Of a stretch of 64,000 nucleotides of DNA, positions 52,600-60,801 are shown piece by piece. A model generated the notes under the pieces. That model was not told the origin of the DNA and ran no database searches. It saw only the letters and a program-made list of their open reading frames with translations. The translations under genes and the position numbers were made by a program. The stretch is from Mesorhizobium norvegicum. Lineage in GTDB: Bacteria > Pseudomonadota > Alphaproteobacteria > Rhizobiales > Rhizobiaceae. The first letter of the stretch is position 1. Each line of letters starts with the position of its first letter. The stretch is taken from NCBI RefSeq assembly GCF_004919685.1, contig NZ_SMYZ01000004.1:218129-282128 (forward strand). The letters are read 5' to 3'.

Positions 52600-53589
52600 C
52601 TATTTCACGACGTCATCAACATTGCCGGCCACCACGTCGGAGACCGTCTTCAGCATGCCGCCAGCATTCTCCGAGGTTTGGACGGGCTGCGCCGGCACCA
52701 CCACAAGCTTTTCAACGCTTTTACCGCGCACCAGGTCAGCGGTGGTGTCCGTGGCTGTTCTGGCGATCACCTCGAACGGGTAAGGCACCGTGAACTTCCA
52801 GTTCTTGTTGCCCGCAGCGATCGCCTTGAGCGCGTATTCCTGACCGCCGACTGAACCCACGATGACATTGGAGCCAGCTGCTTCGAGCGCCTGCAGCGTT
52901 CCCTGTGCCGAGACGTCAAAGATGTCGTAAATGCCGACCAGATTTGGATGCGCGTTCAGCATGCCTTCGGCGATCGTGCGCGACTTCTCGGGATCGCAGC
53001 GGGCGTCGCCCTCGGCAACTATGCTGAACTTCGTACCCTTCAACGCGTCCTTGAAAGCATTGATGAACGCGTCGGTATCCGCCAGGCCCGCAATACAGCG
53101 GATGACGCCAATCTCGCCTCCCGCAGGGAGTTGTTTGGCAAACTCCTGCACGACTGCCTTCTCGGCCCCGACCGGATCATAATTCACCTGCGCAGTCAGG
53201 TCGTCGATCGGCGGTGGCGCGCCGTCGAAGGACAGCACCTTGATGCCTTGCTTGGTCGCATCGTTGAGCGCGCTTACCAGTTCCTTGGAGGTGGCGCCGG
53301 TATTGACGCCGATAACCTTGTAGCCTTCAGCGGGAGCGTTGACGATTTCCTGAATGAAGAAATTGACGTCGCCGCGAGAGGTCCCCGATTTGACGTCGAT
53401 CTGGACATCTTCAATCTTGCCCGCCCGGCCTTTGGCAACATTGTACTGGCGAACATAGGCTTGATCGCCGAGGTACGAAAAGAGCATCAGCCCTTTGGGC
53501 TTGTCACCTGCAAAAGCGCTAGAGGCGACGCAGCAGCCTGCCGCAAGCAAGGTCGCAATGGAAGCGCGCAAAACCAGCTTCGATTTCAT
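52600..53589 (-). CDS. Ribose-type periplasmic binding protein of the second importer
   Basis: 329 residues from ATG 53589 (GGGAGGAGAC upstream). Signal peptide to about residue 27 (CCVASSAFA). The peripla_BP fold shows EIVNAPAEGYKVIGVNTGA, VLSFDGAPPPIDDL, IRCIAGLADTDAFINAF and HPNLVGIYDIFDV. It delivers a sugar to the permease at 51554. The ligand is unknown. A site like the 45519 palindrome lies 108 bases before the start. Confidence 0.85.
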   Translation of the reverse strand: MKSKLVLRASIATLLAAGCCVASSAFAGDKPKGLMLFSYLGDQAYVRQYNVAKGRAGKIEDVQIDVKSGTSRGDVNFFIQEIVNAPAEGYKVIGVNTGATSKELVSALNDATKQGIKVLSFDGAPPPIDDLTAQVNYDPVGAEKAVVQEFAKQLPAGGEIGVIRCIAGLADTDAFINAFKDALKGTKFSIVAEGDARCDPEKSRTIAEGMLNAHPNLVGIYDIFDVSAQGTLQALEAAGSNVIVGSVGGQEYALKAIAAGNKNWKFTVPYPFEVIARTATDTTADLVRGKSVEKLVVVPAQPVQTSENAGGMLKTVSDVVAGNVDDVVK

Positions 53590-53696
53590 TTTTATGTCTC
53601 CTCCCTGGGTGTCGAGGCCACTTCCCGATGTCAGCCTCCATCTGACGATATGCCATCTCAATCGATATGTCTATCTTCATCTAAATTACAGGTCAA

Positions 53697-53718
53697 TTTT
53701 GTTTATTTTTAAACATAA
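53697..53718. promoter_or_regulatory. Shared operator, site 3 (upstream of the second binding-protein gene)
   Basis: TTGTTTA-TTT-TTAAACATAA lies 108-129 bases upstream of the binding-protein start. In the same orientation it matches the core of the perfect palindrome at 45528-45549 at 18 of 22 positions. Together with the ROK/tkt copy it makes a regulon of at least three promoters plausible. Confidence 0.55.
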
Positions 53719-53762
53719 CATGATGCCGACGGGCCGATGCGTGACCGGGCACAAGCGCCCGT

Positions 53763-55043
53763 TCAACAGAACCGAAGGCCGACCTCCCCCGGTTTCCCAA
53801 TTGGACCGGTGGTGCGATAGAGCAGGACGATTTCCAACTGGGAGTAGGAGCTTTGGCGCATGTGTTGGATGCACTTGGACGCAATCATCCGACCAATGGG
53901 AATGGCCGAAGTCGCCGCCGGTGACGGTGCGTTTCCAACGTGCAGGGTGCGCGGCGTCTGTGCAAACAGGAAATCGTGCACGGCCTCGCCAGATGCCGTA
54001 ACCGCCTGCGCACGGATGCCGGCCGGGTAAGGCGTCAGGACCGCGAGTTCGAGCGTCGGACAGTATTTCCTGCACTCTTCCAGATACCCACGCTTCGAAA
54101 GCGAATTGGCAAGCTCGTGCGCCGCATGGCGCCGATGCCGCATCACAAGCTTCCAGAATCCCGGAAAACCTATCATGTCGGCCGCGTCGCGGCTTTGATG
54201 GAAAATTTCGGATAGCCCTCCCGGGACAGGCCGAGCACCGCATTGGGACCGAGCGTCACCGATCCGTCGATCATGCGCGTGAGATGGATTCCGAGGAACG
54301 GCAAGTCGGGGTCCGGCACCGGATAGATGAGATGGCTGACAATCCGGTTGAGCCTTGGCGGCAGGCGGAAATATTCGCCCCGGAACGGCACGATCCTGTA
54401 GGAAATATCCGCGCCTGCCATGCGCGCCAGCCGGTCGGACTGGAGCCCGGCGCAGCAGACGAGTTGTCGCGCCTGCCAGCTCCCGCCTTTGGAGCCGATC
54501 TCAACGATAGAGCCGGTCTCCTTGATCCGGTTCACCGTTTCGCCGAAATGGCTGGTCGCGCCGGCGGCCTGCAGAAGCGCTAGCATTTTCCGGCATATTT
54601 CCCGGTAGTCGACGATCGCCGTCTCCGGACTGAGCAAGGCACCGACGCCGGCAATTTGCGGCTCCAGTTCCCTCAGCTCGGATTCTCCCACCCGCCGCAA
54701 ACTGAGTCCGTTCGACGTCGCCCGTTCATGGAGCGCGTCGGCGCGGGTCATCTCAAGCGGGTTGGTCGCGACGATCAGCTTGCCGCAGGTGTCGTAGCGT
54801 ATCGCATGTTCGTCGCAGAACTCCTTGGTCGCGCGTGCCCCCTCGATACAGAGCCGCGCCTTTAGGCTGCCCGGCACATAGTAGATGCCGGCGTGGATGA
54901 CGCCGCTATTATGCCCTGTCTGGTGCTTGCCGACCGTATCCTCCTTCTCGAGCAGAAGCAGGCTGGCCTGCGGGCGCAGCGCCAGCAATTCCCGGGCCAA
55001 GTCCGACGATACCGCCGCCGATCACGCAGAAGTCGTAGATCAA
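53763..55043 (-). pseudogene. lhgO: L-2-hydroxyglutarate oxidase gene broken by two frameshifts
   Basis: The three frames together spell an LhgO-like FAD enzyme (oxidation of L-2-hydroxyglutarate to 2-oxoglutarate). It begins at TTG 55043 after AGGAGG with YDFCVIGGGIVGL. Near 54998 the frame changes (one extra or several missing bases) to ARELLALRPQ, continues with GHNSGVIHAGIYYVPGSLKA and GPNAVLGLSREGYPKFSIKAA, and meets TGA at 54173. The C-terminal part resumes in another frame at about 54180 with DMIGFPGFWKLV and runs to LHVGNAPSPAATSAIPIGRM. One base seems to be missing there. Usual length is about 400 residues, equal to the sum. The gene is therefore probably dead, unless the sequence has errors. 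Confidence 0.8.
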
Positions 55044-55166
55044 TCAAGCCTCCTGTCCGATCCAGCTTCCCTCGGGCTGCGGTCCGACGAGATTCGCGAC
55101 GATAAGCGGCTCTTCCGCCAGCCGCACGGCGGTTGCATTGCATACTCCATGGAATCTCTCCACCAT
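55044..55166 (-). CDS. 40-residue ORF between permease and lhgO remains
   Basis: ATG 55166 lies 14 bases after the permease stop and the TGA abuts the lhgO start (no gap). The product, beginning MVERFHGVCNATAV and ending PQPEGSWIGQEA, has a protein-like composition, e.g. RLAEEPLIVANLVG. It may be a truncated remnant of a larger gene (an internal deletion) or a small protein. I do not recognise it. CUT1 operons usually hold an ATPase gene at this point, but these residues do not look like one. Confidence 0.35.
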   Translation of the reverse strand: MVERFHGVCNATAVRLAEEPLIVANLVGPQPEGSWIGQEA

Positions 55167-55180
55167 GACCTGTCACCGCC

Positions 55181-56002
55181 TTAGCCTTTGACCGCTCCAG
55201 CGGTCATGGATCCCGATATCTGCCGATACATCACAAGCCCCAGCAAGGCCGGCGGCAAGGCGCCCAGCATCATGACCGCGGAAGCGGTCCCCCATTTTAC
55301 GCCACCGCCGCTCGCGGCGAAAAAGAAGGATGCGCCGACCGTCATCGGGACGGCACGACTGGTTGTCAGCATGAGGCCGAAGAGGAATTCGTTCCAGGCG
55401 GTGATGAAGCCGAAGATGAAGGTTGTGACGAGCGCCGGGCGGATCACCGGCCGGACGATCATCATCATCACCTGCAAGGAGCTTGCGCCATCGACTTTCG
55501 CCGCCTCGTCGAGTTCGACCGGCACATCGGAAATCGCGTTCACCAGGATGACGAGCGCAAGCGGCGCGTTGACGATCGTCAGGATGAGCCCGAGCCCGAT
55601 CCGCGTATCGAGCAGGCCCAGCCACTGATACATCATGTAAAGCGGGATCGCGAAGATGATCAGCGGCACGGCGCGAAGGTTGATGACGATCGGCAGGACC
55701 AAGCGCTTTCCCGCCTCGCTGCGCGCGATCGCATAGGCAGCCGGGAACGCGAGCACGATCGCAAGGCCGGTTCCGATCAGTGCCGCCACCGTGCTGTTCA
55801 ACAGATAGGCATAGATGTTGAAGCGGCTGGTCTGTGTCAGGACCTCCAGATAGTTGTCGAATGTCGGCCGGCTGATCCACAAACCGGGGTTCGTCGAAAG
55901 CTCGCGCTGGCTTTTGAGCGATGTGATCAACGTCACGACAATGGGGAAATTCATCGCCAGCACAGCGATGGCAAAAACGATCCAGCGCAGTGCCTTCACC
56001 AT
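55181..56002 (-). CDS. CUT1 ABC permease (MalG-like) of an importer without ATPase
   Basis: 273 residues from ATG 56002, with GGAAGGG 6 bases upstream; a TTG at 56008 overlapping the previous stop is an alternative. Six helices, EAA motif ELDEAAKVDGASSLQVMMMI, C-terminal ISGSMTAGAVKG. Together with the gene at 56005 it forms the membrane channel. No ABC ATPase gene follows: the next genes are a short ORF and the lhgO remains. Confidence 0.88.
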   Translation of the reverse strand: MVKALRWIVFAIAVLAMNFPIVVTLITSLKSQRELSTNPGLWISRPTFDNYLEVLTQTSRFNIYAYLLNSTVAALIGTGLAIVLAFPAAYAIARSEAGKRLVLPIVINLRAVPLIIFAIPLYMMYQWLGLLDTRIGLGLILTIVNAPLALVILVNAISDVPVELDEAAKVDGASSLQVMMMIVRPVIRPALVTTFIFGFITAWNEFLFGLMLTTSRAVPMTVGASFFFAASGGGVKWGTASAVMMLGALPPALLGLVMYRQISGSMTAGAVKG

Positions 56003-56004
56003 CG

Positions 56005-56871
56005 TCAACCCTTCCTGCGGCCGGCAAGCCGGTTAAGGCCGTGGAGAACGATGAACGACGCCAGAAACAGGACAACCGAAGCGGCGACCGCCTTGCCGAT
56101 GGCCCCTTCCTTGAAGAAAGCCTGGTAGATGTAGATCGACAAGGAGGTTGTCGAGCCGCCGGCGCCGCTGCCGGTCAGCGCATAGACATTGTCGAACACC
56201 CGGAAACCGTCGATGAACCGGATGAAAAACGCGATGACCAGCGTCGGCTTCATCAACGGCAGGTCGATCCACCGGACGATCTCAAGCGGTGATGCACCGT
56301 CGAGCGAGGAGGCTTCGCGCACGTCGAGCGGTATGGCCGAATAGGCCATGTAGAAGAGCAGGAAGGCGAAAGGCGTCCATTGCAGCGTTTCCACGACAAC
56401 AAGGGTGCGGAAGGCATTGTTGATGTCAAGGAAGGCCGGGCTGTCACCGAACCATTCGAAGAGATAGTAGGGGACGGGGCCTGCGAATTCATGCAGCACC
56501 AGCCGGTACATGAGACCGACCATGGCCGGCGCGACCATCAGCGGCAGCATCAACGGCGCCATCAGGACCGGACGCTTGCTCAGAAGCGGCGCCAGGAAAA
56601 TGGCAAGGAAAAGGCCGATCAGACATTCGGCCGATGCGGTCAAAAGACCGAAGCGCAGAGAGAACCAGGCCGAGCTCCAGAATTCCCGGTCGTTCAACAC
56701 GGCGACATAGTTGCCAAGACCGCTCAACACCGGACTGCGCAGCGTCTCGAATGTGACGGTCGAAACGGAATAGATCAGATTGACGATCGCCGGAAAGCCG
56801 AGGAACAGAAGCAGGAAGCCGACCAGCGGCGTCAGATACATCCTGCCTTCGGCACGTGTCACAAGGGCCAT
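56005..56871 (-). CDS. CUT1 ABC permease (MalF-like)
   Basis: 288 residues. The N-terminus has MYLTPLVGFLLLFLGFPAIV as first helix; the EAA loop is VREASSLDGASPLEIVRWIDL; further helices near 75-95, 105-130, 155-175, 205-225 and 255-280. It is the first permease after the binding protein (56-base gap), in the normal CUT1 order. Confidence 0.88.
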   Translation of the reverse strand: MALVTRAEGRMYLTPLVGFLLLFLGFPAIVNLIYSVSTVTFETLRSPVLSGLGNYVAVLNDREFWSSAWFSLRFGLLTASAECLIGLFLAIFLAPLLSKRPVLMAPLMLPLMVAPAMVGLMYRLVLHEFAGPVPYYLFEWFGDSPAFLDINNAFRTLVVVETLQWTPFAFLLFYMAYSAIPLDVREASSLDGASPLEIVRWIDLPLMKPTLVIAFFIRFIDGFRVFDNVYALTGSGAGGSTTSLSIYIYQAFFKEGAIGKAVAASVVLFLASFIVLHGLNRLAGRRKG

Positions 56872-56927
56872 GTCGATCCGCCAAACACGCCGGACGCCAG
56901 GCCTCGACCCGGCGTCCGGCCAATGAT

Positions 56928-58253
56928 TTATTTCTTGAGAAGATCCTGCATGCCCGCCTTGGTGTGGGCTAGCGCATCCTCGAGGCTCTGCTGGCCGGAC
57001 CAGTAGCCGATGAACTCCTTTGCCTGCAGCTCATAGACCGGGAGCGCACTCGCGGATGTCGCTCCGGTCATGACGTAGCCGTACTTGCTGGCGAACTCGC
57101 CGAGCTTGACGAGGTCGGGACGTTCCTTCGCAACCTTGGCGACGACGTCGGGAGACAATGCCGGCGAACCGCCGCTGCGCGCATAGAGCAAGGCCGCATC
57201 CTCGGTGGCGAGCCACTTCAGGAACTTGACGGCGCCTTCCTTGTTCTTGGCGTTCTTGTTGAGACCCAGACCAAGGCCGTGGATATGATCAGCGCGTCCG
57301 TCGGGACCTGCCGGCGGCGCGACGATCCCGGTCACCTCGGCGACGGCCGGGGATTTTTCGGTGCTGGTCAGATCCGCCGCCGCGGCGTTCCACTGCAGCG
57401 CTGTCGCGGCCTGGCCGGATGCGAAGGCCGCGTTGGTTTCCGCGTATTCGTAGCTCAGCGAATCCTTGGGCGACGAACCGGCATCATAGAGCTTCTTGTA
57501 GAGTTCGAGGCAGGTCTTGTAGGCATCAGAATCGACCGTGACATTGCCGTCCTTGTCCATCCAGTCGCCGCCATAGGAACGCGGCAGCGACTGGAAGACC
57601 ATCATGTTGAACAGCAGGTTCTTCATCTGCAGGACCGTGCCGTAGCGCACCGGGCTGTCGGGGTTCACCTGCTTGGTGAAATAGAGGGCGGTGGCTGCCC
57701 AGTCGTCCCAGGTCCAGCTGTCCGGATCCTTGGGCTGCAGCGGCTTGCCAAGATATTTCTGGGCGATTTCACCATAGGTCTTCTTGGCGGCGTCATCCTT
57801 CATCAAGGCGTCGATGAGATCCCTGCGGTAGTACATGAAGTGCAGCGAAAGGTCGGTCGGCACGCCGTATTGCTTGCCGTCGAACTGCATCGTCTTGAGA
57901 ACGGATTCGCCGAAAACCTTGGCCGCGTCCGCGCCAAGATCGACCGGCTCCATATAGGGCGCGTAGCGACCGATCGAGTAGGTGGCGACGAGGTTCAAGT
58001 CGAAGGCACTGGATCCGGCCGCCATGTCGGCCTGCAGCTTGTCGTAGAAGCCTTCGCGGTTGAAGAACAGCAGTTCCACCTTGTCGGCATCGCTTGCCTG
58101 CTTGTTATAGGTTTCCACGGTTGCCCGCAGTGCGGTTTCCTCGGAGCCGCCGGGCCAGCCAAGCACGGTCACGGTTGCGTTGGCAAAGGTCGGCAAAGCC
58201 GTCCCCGCAAGGAGGGTGGCCATAAGCGCAAAAGACGTCCTGTTCAGTTTCAT
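56928..58253 (-). CDS. CUT1 binding protein, probably for an amino sugar
   Basis: 441 residues from ATG 58253 (AAGGGAACGATC upstream). Signal peptide to about residue 26 (LPTFANA). SBP family 1: VTVLGWPGGSEETALRATVETY, then FDLNLVATYSIGRYAPYMEPVD and AFASGQAATALQWNAAAADL. The gene lies 53 bases after the nanEK fusion, so N-acetylmannosamine or a related acetylated sugar is the best guess for its ligand. No sialidase or NanA lyase is near. Confidence 0.87.
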   Translation of the reverse strand: MKLNRTSFALMATLLAGTALPTFANATVTVLGWPGGSEETALRATVETYNKQASDADKVELLFFNREGFYDKLQADMAAGSSAFDLNLVATYSIGRYAPYMEPVDLGADAAKVFGESVLKTMQFDGKQYGVPTDLSLHFMYYRRDLIDALMKDDAAKKTYGEIAQKYLGKPLQPKDPDSWTWDDWAATALYFTKQVNPDSPVRYGTVLQMKNLLFNMMVFQSLPRSYGGDWMDKDGNVTVDSDAYKTCLELYKKLYDAGSSPKDSLSYEYAETNAAFASGQAATALQWNAAAADLTSTEKSPAVAEVTGIVAPPAGPDGRADHIHGLGLGLNKNAKNKEGAVKFLKWLATEDAALLYARSGGSPALSPDVVAKVAKERPDLVKLGEFASKYGYVMTGATSASALPVYELQAKEFIGYWSGQQSLEDALAHTKAGMQDLLKK

Positions 58254-58306
58254 GATCGTTCCCTTCTTTTTTGATGATTTTTGCATGGCACGGCTGCGTG
58301 GCGCCG

Positions 58307-59854
58307 TTACCCTGCCCGTTCGGCAAGGTCGGCAACACCGATGACGCCGGCGTGGCCTGCGAGCTTCGCCGCCACGAGATCGGAGGAAAGGCGCGGTGGA
58401 ACCTCGCCCAGATGCGCGCGCACCCGGTCGAGATAGCCCTCGGCAAGACCGATACTGCCGCCGATGACGATCGATTTCGGATCGAATATCATCTGAATGT
58501 CCCGGCACAGCGTCGCGACCCGCAAGGCGCTCCGCGAGACGATGGCGCCGGCCCAGGCCTCGCCCTTCAGCGCGCGCCCGAACACATCGACGGCATCGGC
58601 CTTGAAGCCGGCCTTGAGGGCTTGCGAAGCGATCCAGCGGCCGGAGGTGCTGTCTTCGAGCGGGGCCCGGTCTTCAGACAGACCACGGATCAGACCGAAG
58701 TGACCGGCAAGACCCGACAGCAATCGGCCGTTGCAGACAATGCCGCCGCCAATTCCGGTCGAGATGGTCAGAAAGACGATGTCGCGACCCTGCCCGGCGC
58801 CGAATTTGTATTCGCCCCAGGCCGCCGCCTGGGCATCGTTGAACGCACAGACCGGCTTGCCGAAAACAGCGGATGCCCTTTCGACCAGCGGGTAGCCATC
58901 GGGAATACCCAGGGTTGCCGGATTCAATGCCGACCAGCGCCCATCCTGGACCAGTCCGGTCACCGCGATACCGATGCGATGGAAGCGGCCGGACCAGGCC
59001 GACGTGCTTTGCGCCAAGGATGCAAGCCAGACGTCGGGTCCGGCCTCTCGCGCGGTCGGCACGATCATGTCCTCGATCACCTTGCCGCCGCTGACCAGCG
59101 CGGCCATGGTCTTGGTTCCCCCGATGTCGATGCCCAGGACGGTTGGGCCAAGGATGGTTGGGTCAAGCACGGTTTGCGCGCCTCCCGCCGCATAGGCGTC
59201 GGAAATCGCCTGGTGGAACCATGAGGTGACATGCTCGGTACGGGTGATCGCCGAGCCGACAACCACGGCATAGGCGCCGGCGTGCGCTGCGGCAGCCGCC
59301 TGCTCCGGCGACCGGATACGCCCTTCGGCGATGACGTAGGGGGTCAAGGTTCGCATCTGCGCGATGAGGGCGATATCCGGATCCTCCGGCTCCGGCCCGC
59401 CGACATAGCCGGACAGCGTCGTGCCGACGAAATCGACACCCGCGGCAAGGGCCCGGCGCGCATCGTCAAGGCAAGAGCAATCGGCCATGGTCAGCTTGTT
59501 CCGGGCCTTGACGGCTTTCACAAGCGCTTCGACAGCAACGGGACGGACACGGTCCGTCGCATCGAAAGCGATGATATCGGCGCCCGCCTCGGCCAAGGCC
59601 TCGACATCGGCCAGATAGGGTGTGATGCGCACGGGGCTGTCGGTGAGATCGCGCTTGACGATACCGATGATCGGCGCGCGCACGGCCAAGCGGGCGGTGG
59701 CGACATAGAGCACGGATTCGATGCGCAGGGCCTTAGCCCCCGCTGCAAGCGCGGCCTTGGCAAAGCCTGTCACGAATTGTGCACTGTCCATCGGGCCGCC
59801 GGGAACCGGCTGGCAGGACACGATGAGACTGTTGGCGATGTCTTCTCGCTGCAC
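58307..59854 (-). CDS. nanEK: Fused N-acetylmannosamine-6-P epimerase / N-acetylmannosamine kinase
   Basis: 515 residues from GTG 59854 (GGGGAG 7 bases upstream). Residues 1-225 are NanE (VSCQPVPGGPMD, APIIGIVKRDLTDSPVRITP, IAFDATDRVRP, VGTTLSGYVGG, YVIAEGRIRSPEQAAAA), which turns ManNAc-6-P into GlcNAc-6-P. Residues about 238-515 are a ROK kinase (LGIDIGGTKTMAAL, FNDAQAAAWGEYKFG, STGIGGGIVCNG), which makes ManNAc-6-P. The kinase keeps GHFGL but has lost the CxCGxxGC zinc cysteines of standard NanK. The fusion links two successive reactions in one chain. Confidence 0.9.
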   Translation of the reverse strand: MQREDIANSLIVSCQPVPGGPMDSAQFVTGFAKAALAAGAKALRIESVLYVATARLAVRAPIIGIVKRDLTDSPVRITPYLADVEALAEAGADIIAFDATDRVRPVAVEALVKAVKARNKLTMADCSCLDDARRALAAGVDFVGTTLSGYVGGPEPEDPDIALIAQMRTLTPYVIAEGRIRSPEQAAAAAHAGAYAVVVGSAITRTEHVTSWFHQAISDAYAAGGAQTVLDPTILGPTVLGIDIGGTKTMAALVSGGKVIEDMIVPTAREAGPDVWLASLAQSTSAWSGRFHRIGIAVTGLVQDGRWSALNPATLGIPDGYPLVERASAVFGKPVCAFNDAQAAAWGEYKFGAGQGRDIVFLTISTGIGGGIVCNGRLLSGLAGHFGLIRGLSEDRAPLEDSTSGRWIASQALKAGFKADAVDVFGRALKGEAWAGAIVSRSALRVATLCRDIQMIFDPKSIVIGGSIGLAEGYLDRVRAHLGEVPPRLSSDLVAAKLAGHAGVIGVADLAERAG

Positions 59855-59890
59855 GTCGGCACTCCCCTGTCGCCATCACGATAAATGGAA

Positions 59891-59924
59891 AATACCAGAT
59901 TACAACCAGTTCATAACTGGTATT
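59891..59924. promoter_or_regulatory. Operator of the GntR-type regulator before nanEK
   Basis: ACCAGTT-CAT-AACTGGT (59905-59921) is a perfect 7-bp palindrome, nested in a wider pair AATACCAG (59891-59898) and CTGGTATT (59917-59924). It lies in the 68-base gap before nanEK and touches the stop of the regulator gene. The CTGGT/ACCAG half-sites are those of HutC-type amino-sugar regulators (DasR/NagR-like). Confidence 0.65.
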
Positions 59925-60672
59925 ACCTTTGCAGCTCGAAGACGAAATCGTAGACGTCGCCCTTGTAGCGTGTCTCGCAGTATTCGACGATCTGTCCGTC
60001 GGCGAGAAAGCAGCGGCGCTCGGTCATCAGCAGCGGTGCGCCCGCCTCGCAATGAAGGTGCCTTGCATCCTCCAGCGACGCGCCGCGCGAGCGCATGCGC
60101 TGGATTGCCCTCTGAGGCAGGAAGCCGCGTGCATCAAGCGCTTCATAAAGGGAATCCTGAACCATCTCGGGCGAAGGAAGGAAGCGAACCGGCACGGCCG
60201 AAACCTCGACGGCGATTGGCGCGCCATCGGCTGTCCGCACACGACGCATGCGAACCACATTGGTATTGCCGGCAATACCCAGGGCCATCATTTCGGCTGG
60301 GGATGGACGGCTTATCTGCTTGGAAAGCCACAGACATCCAGGCTTCAGGCCGCGCGCCAGAATATCCTCCGAAAAGCTCGTCAGCGTCGAAAGCGATTTT
60401 TCGACCCGCGACCCGATCTCGGTTTTGGAACCATGCCGGCGATTGAGCTGCCCTTCCTCTTCGAGCAACGCCAGAGCTTTTCTCACAGTGACACGCGAGA
60501 TCGACAGGGCTTCCGCCAGAACCCGCTCGCCCGGCAGAACCGCGCCGGCTTTCAATGCATTGGAACGGATCGCTGCCTCGATCGCCGATTTCAATCGTCT
60601 GTAAAGCGGCACATCGGACGCTGTCGCTTCCATTTCCCGACTGACAAGCCCGATCAGGTTCACGGTTGCCAT
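59923..60672 (-). CDS. GntR (HutC subfamily) regulator of the amino-sugar operon
   Basis: 249 residues from ATG 60672 (GGGAGGA upstream). N-terminal winged helix (LYRRLKSAIEAAIRSNAL, LPGERVLAEALSISRVTVRKAL) and a UTRA ligand domain (about 90-245, with GNTNVVRMRRVRTADGAPIA and ERRCFLADGQIVEYCETRYKGD). It is transcribed with nanEK and has operators on both sides of its own gene, so it should repress the whole operon until an amino-sugar phosphate appears. Confidence 0.88.
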   Translation of the reverse strand: MATVNLIGLVSREMEATASDVPLYRRLKSAIEAAIRSNALKAGAVLPGERVLAEALSISRVTVRKALALLEEEGQLNRRHGSKTEIGSRVEKSLSTLTSFSEDILARGLKPGCLWLSKQISRPSPAEMMALGIAGNTNVVRMRRVRTADGAPIAVEVSAVPVRFLPSPEMVQDSLYEALDARGFLPQRAIQRMRSRGASLEDARHLHCEAGAPLLMTERRCFLADGQIVEYCETRYKGDVYDFVFELQR

Positions 60673-60726
60673 TGCCCTTCCTCCCGCGCGAGAAGCACCC
60701 AGGATCAAAATATTCCTGACTGGACC

Positions 60727-60738
60727 TATACTGGTATT
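60727..60738. promoter_or_regulatory. Second GntR-type half-operator upstream of the regulator gene
   Basis: ATACTGGTATTA repeats the ACTGGTATTA string found before nanEK (59916-59925). It sits 56-66 bases upstream of the GntR start and suggests self-regulation. Confidence 0.5.
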
Positions 60739-60801
60739 ATCGACCCGGTGCAAACGGCCCGCGGACGGTGCTTCGTCCGCGCCTCGGCGCACCACGATCC
60801 C

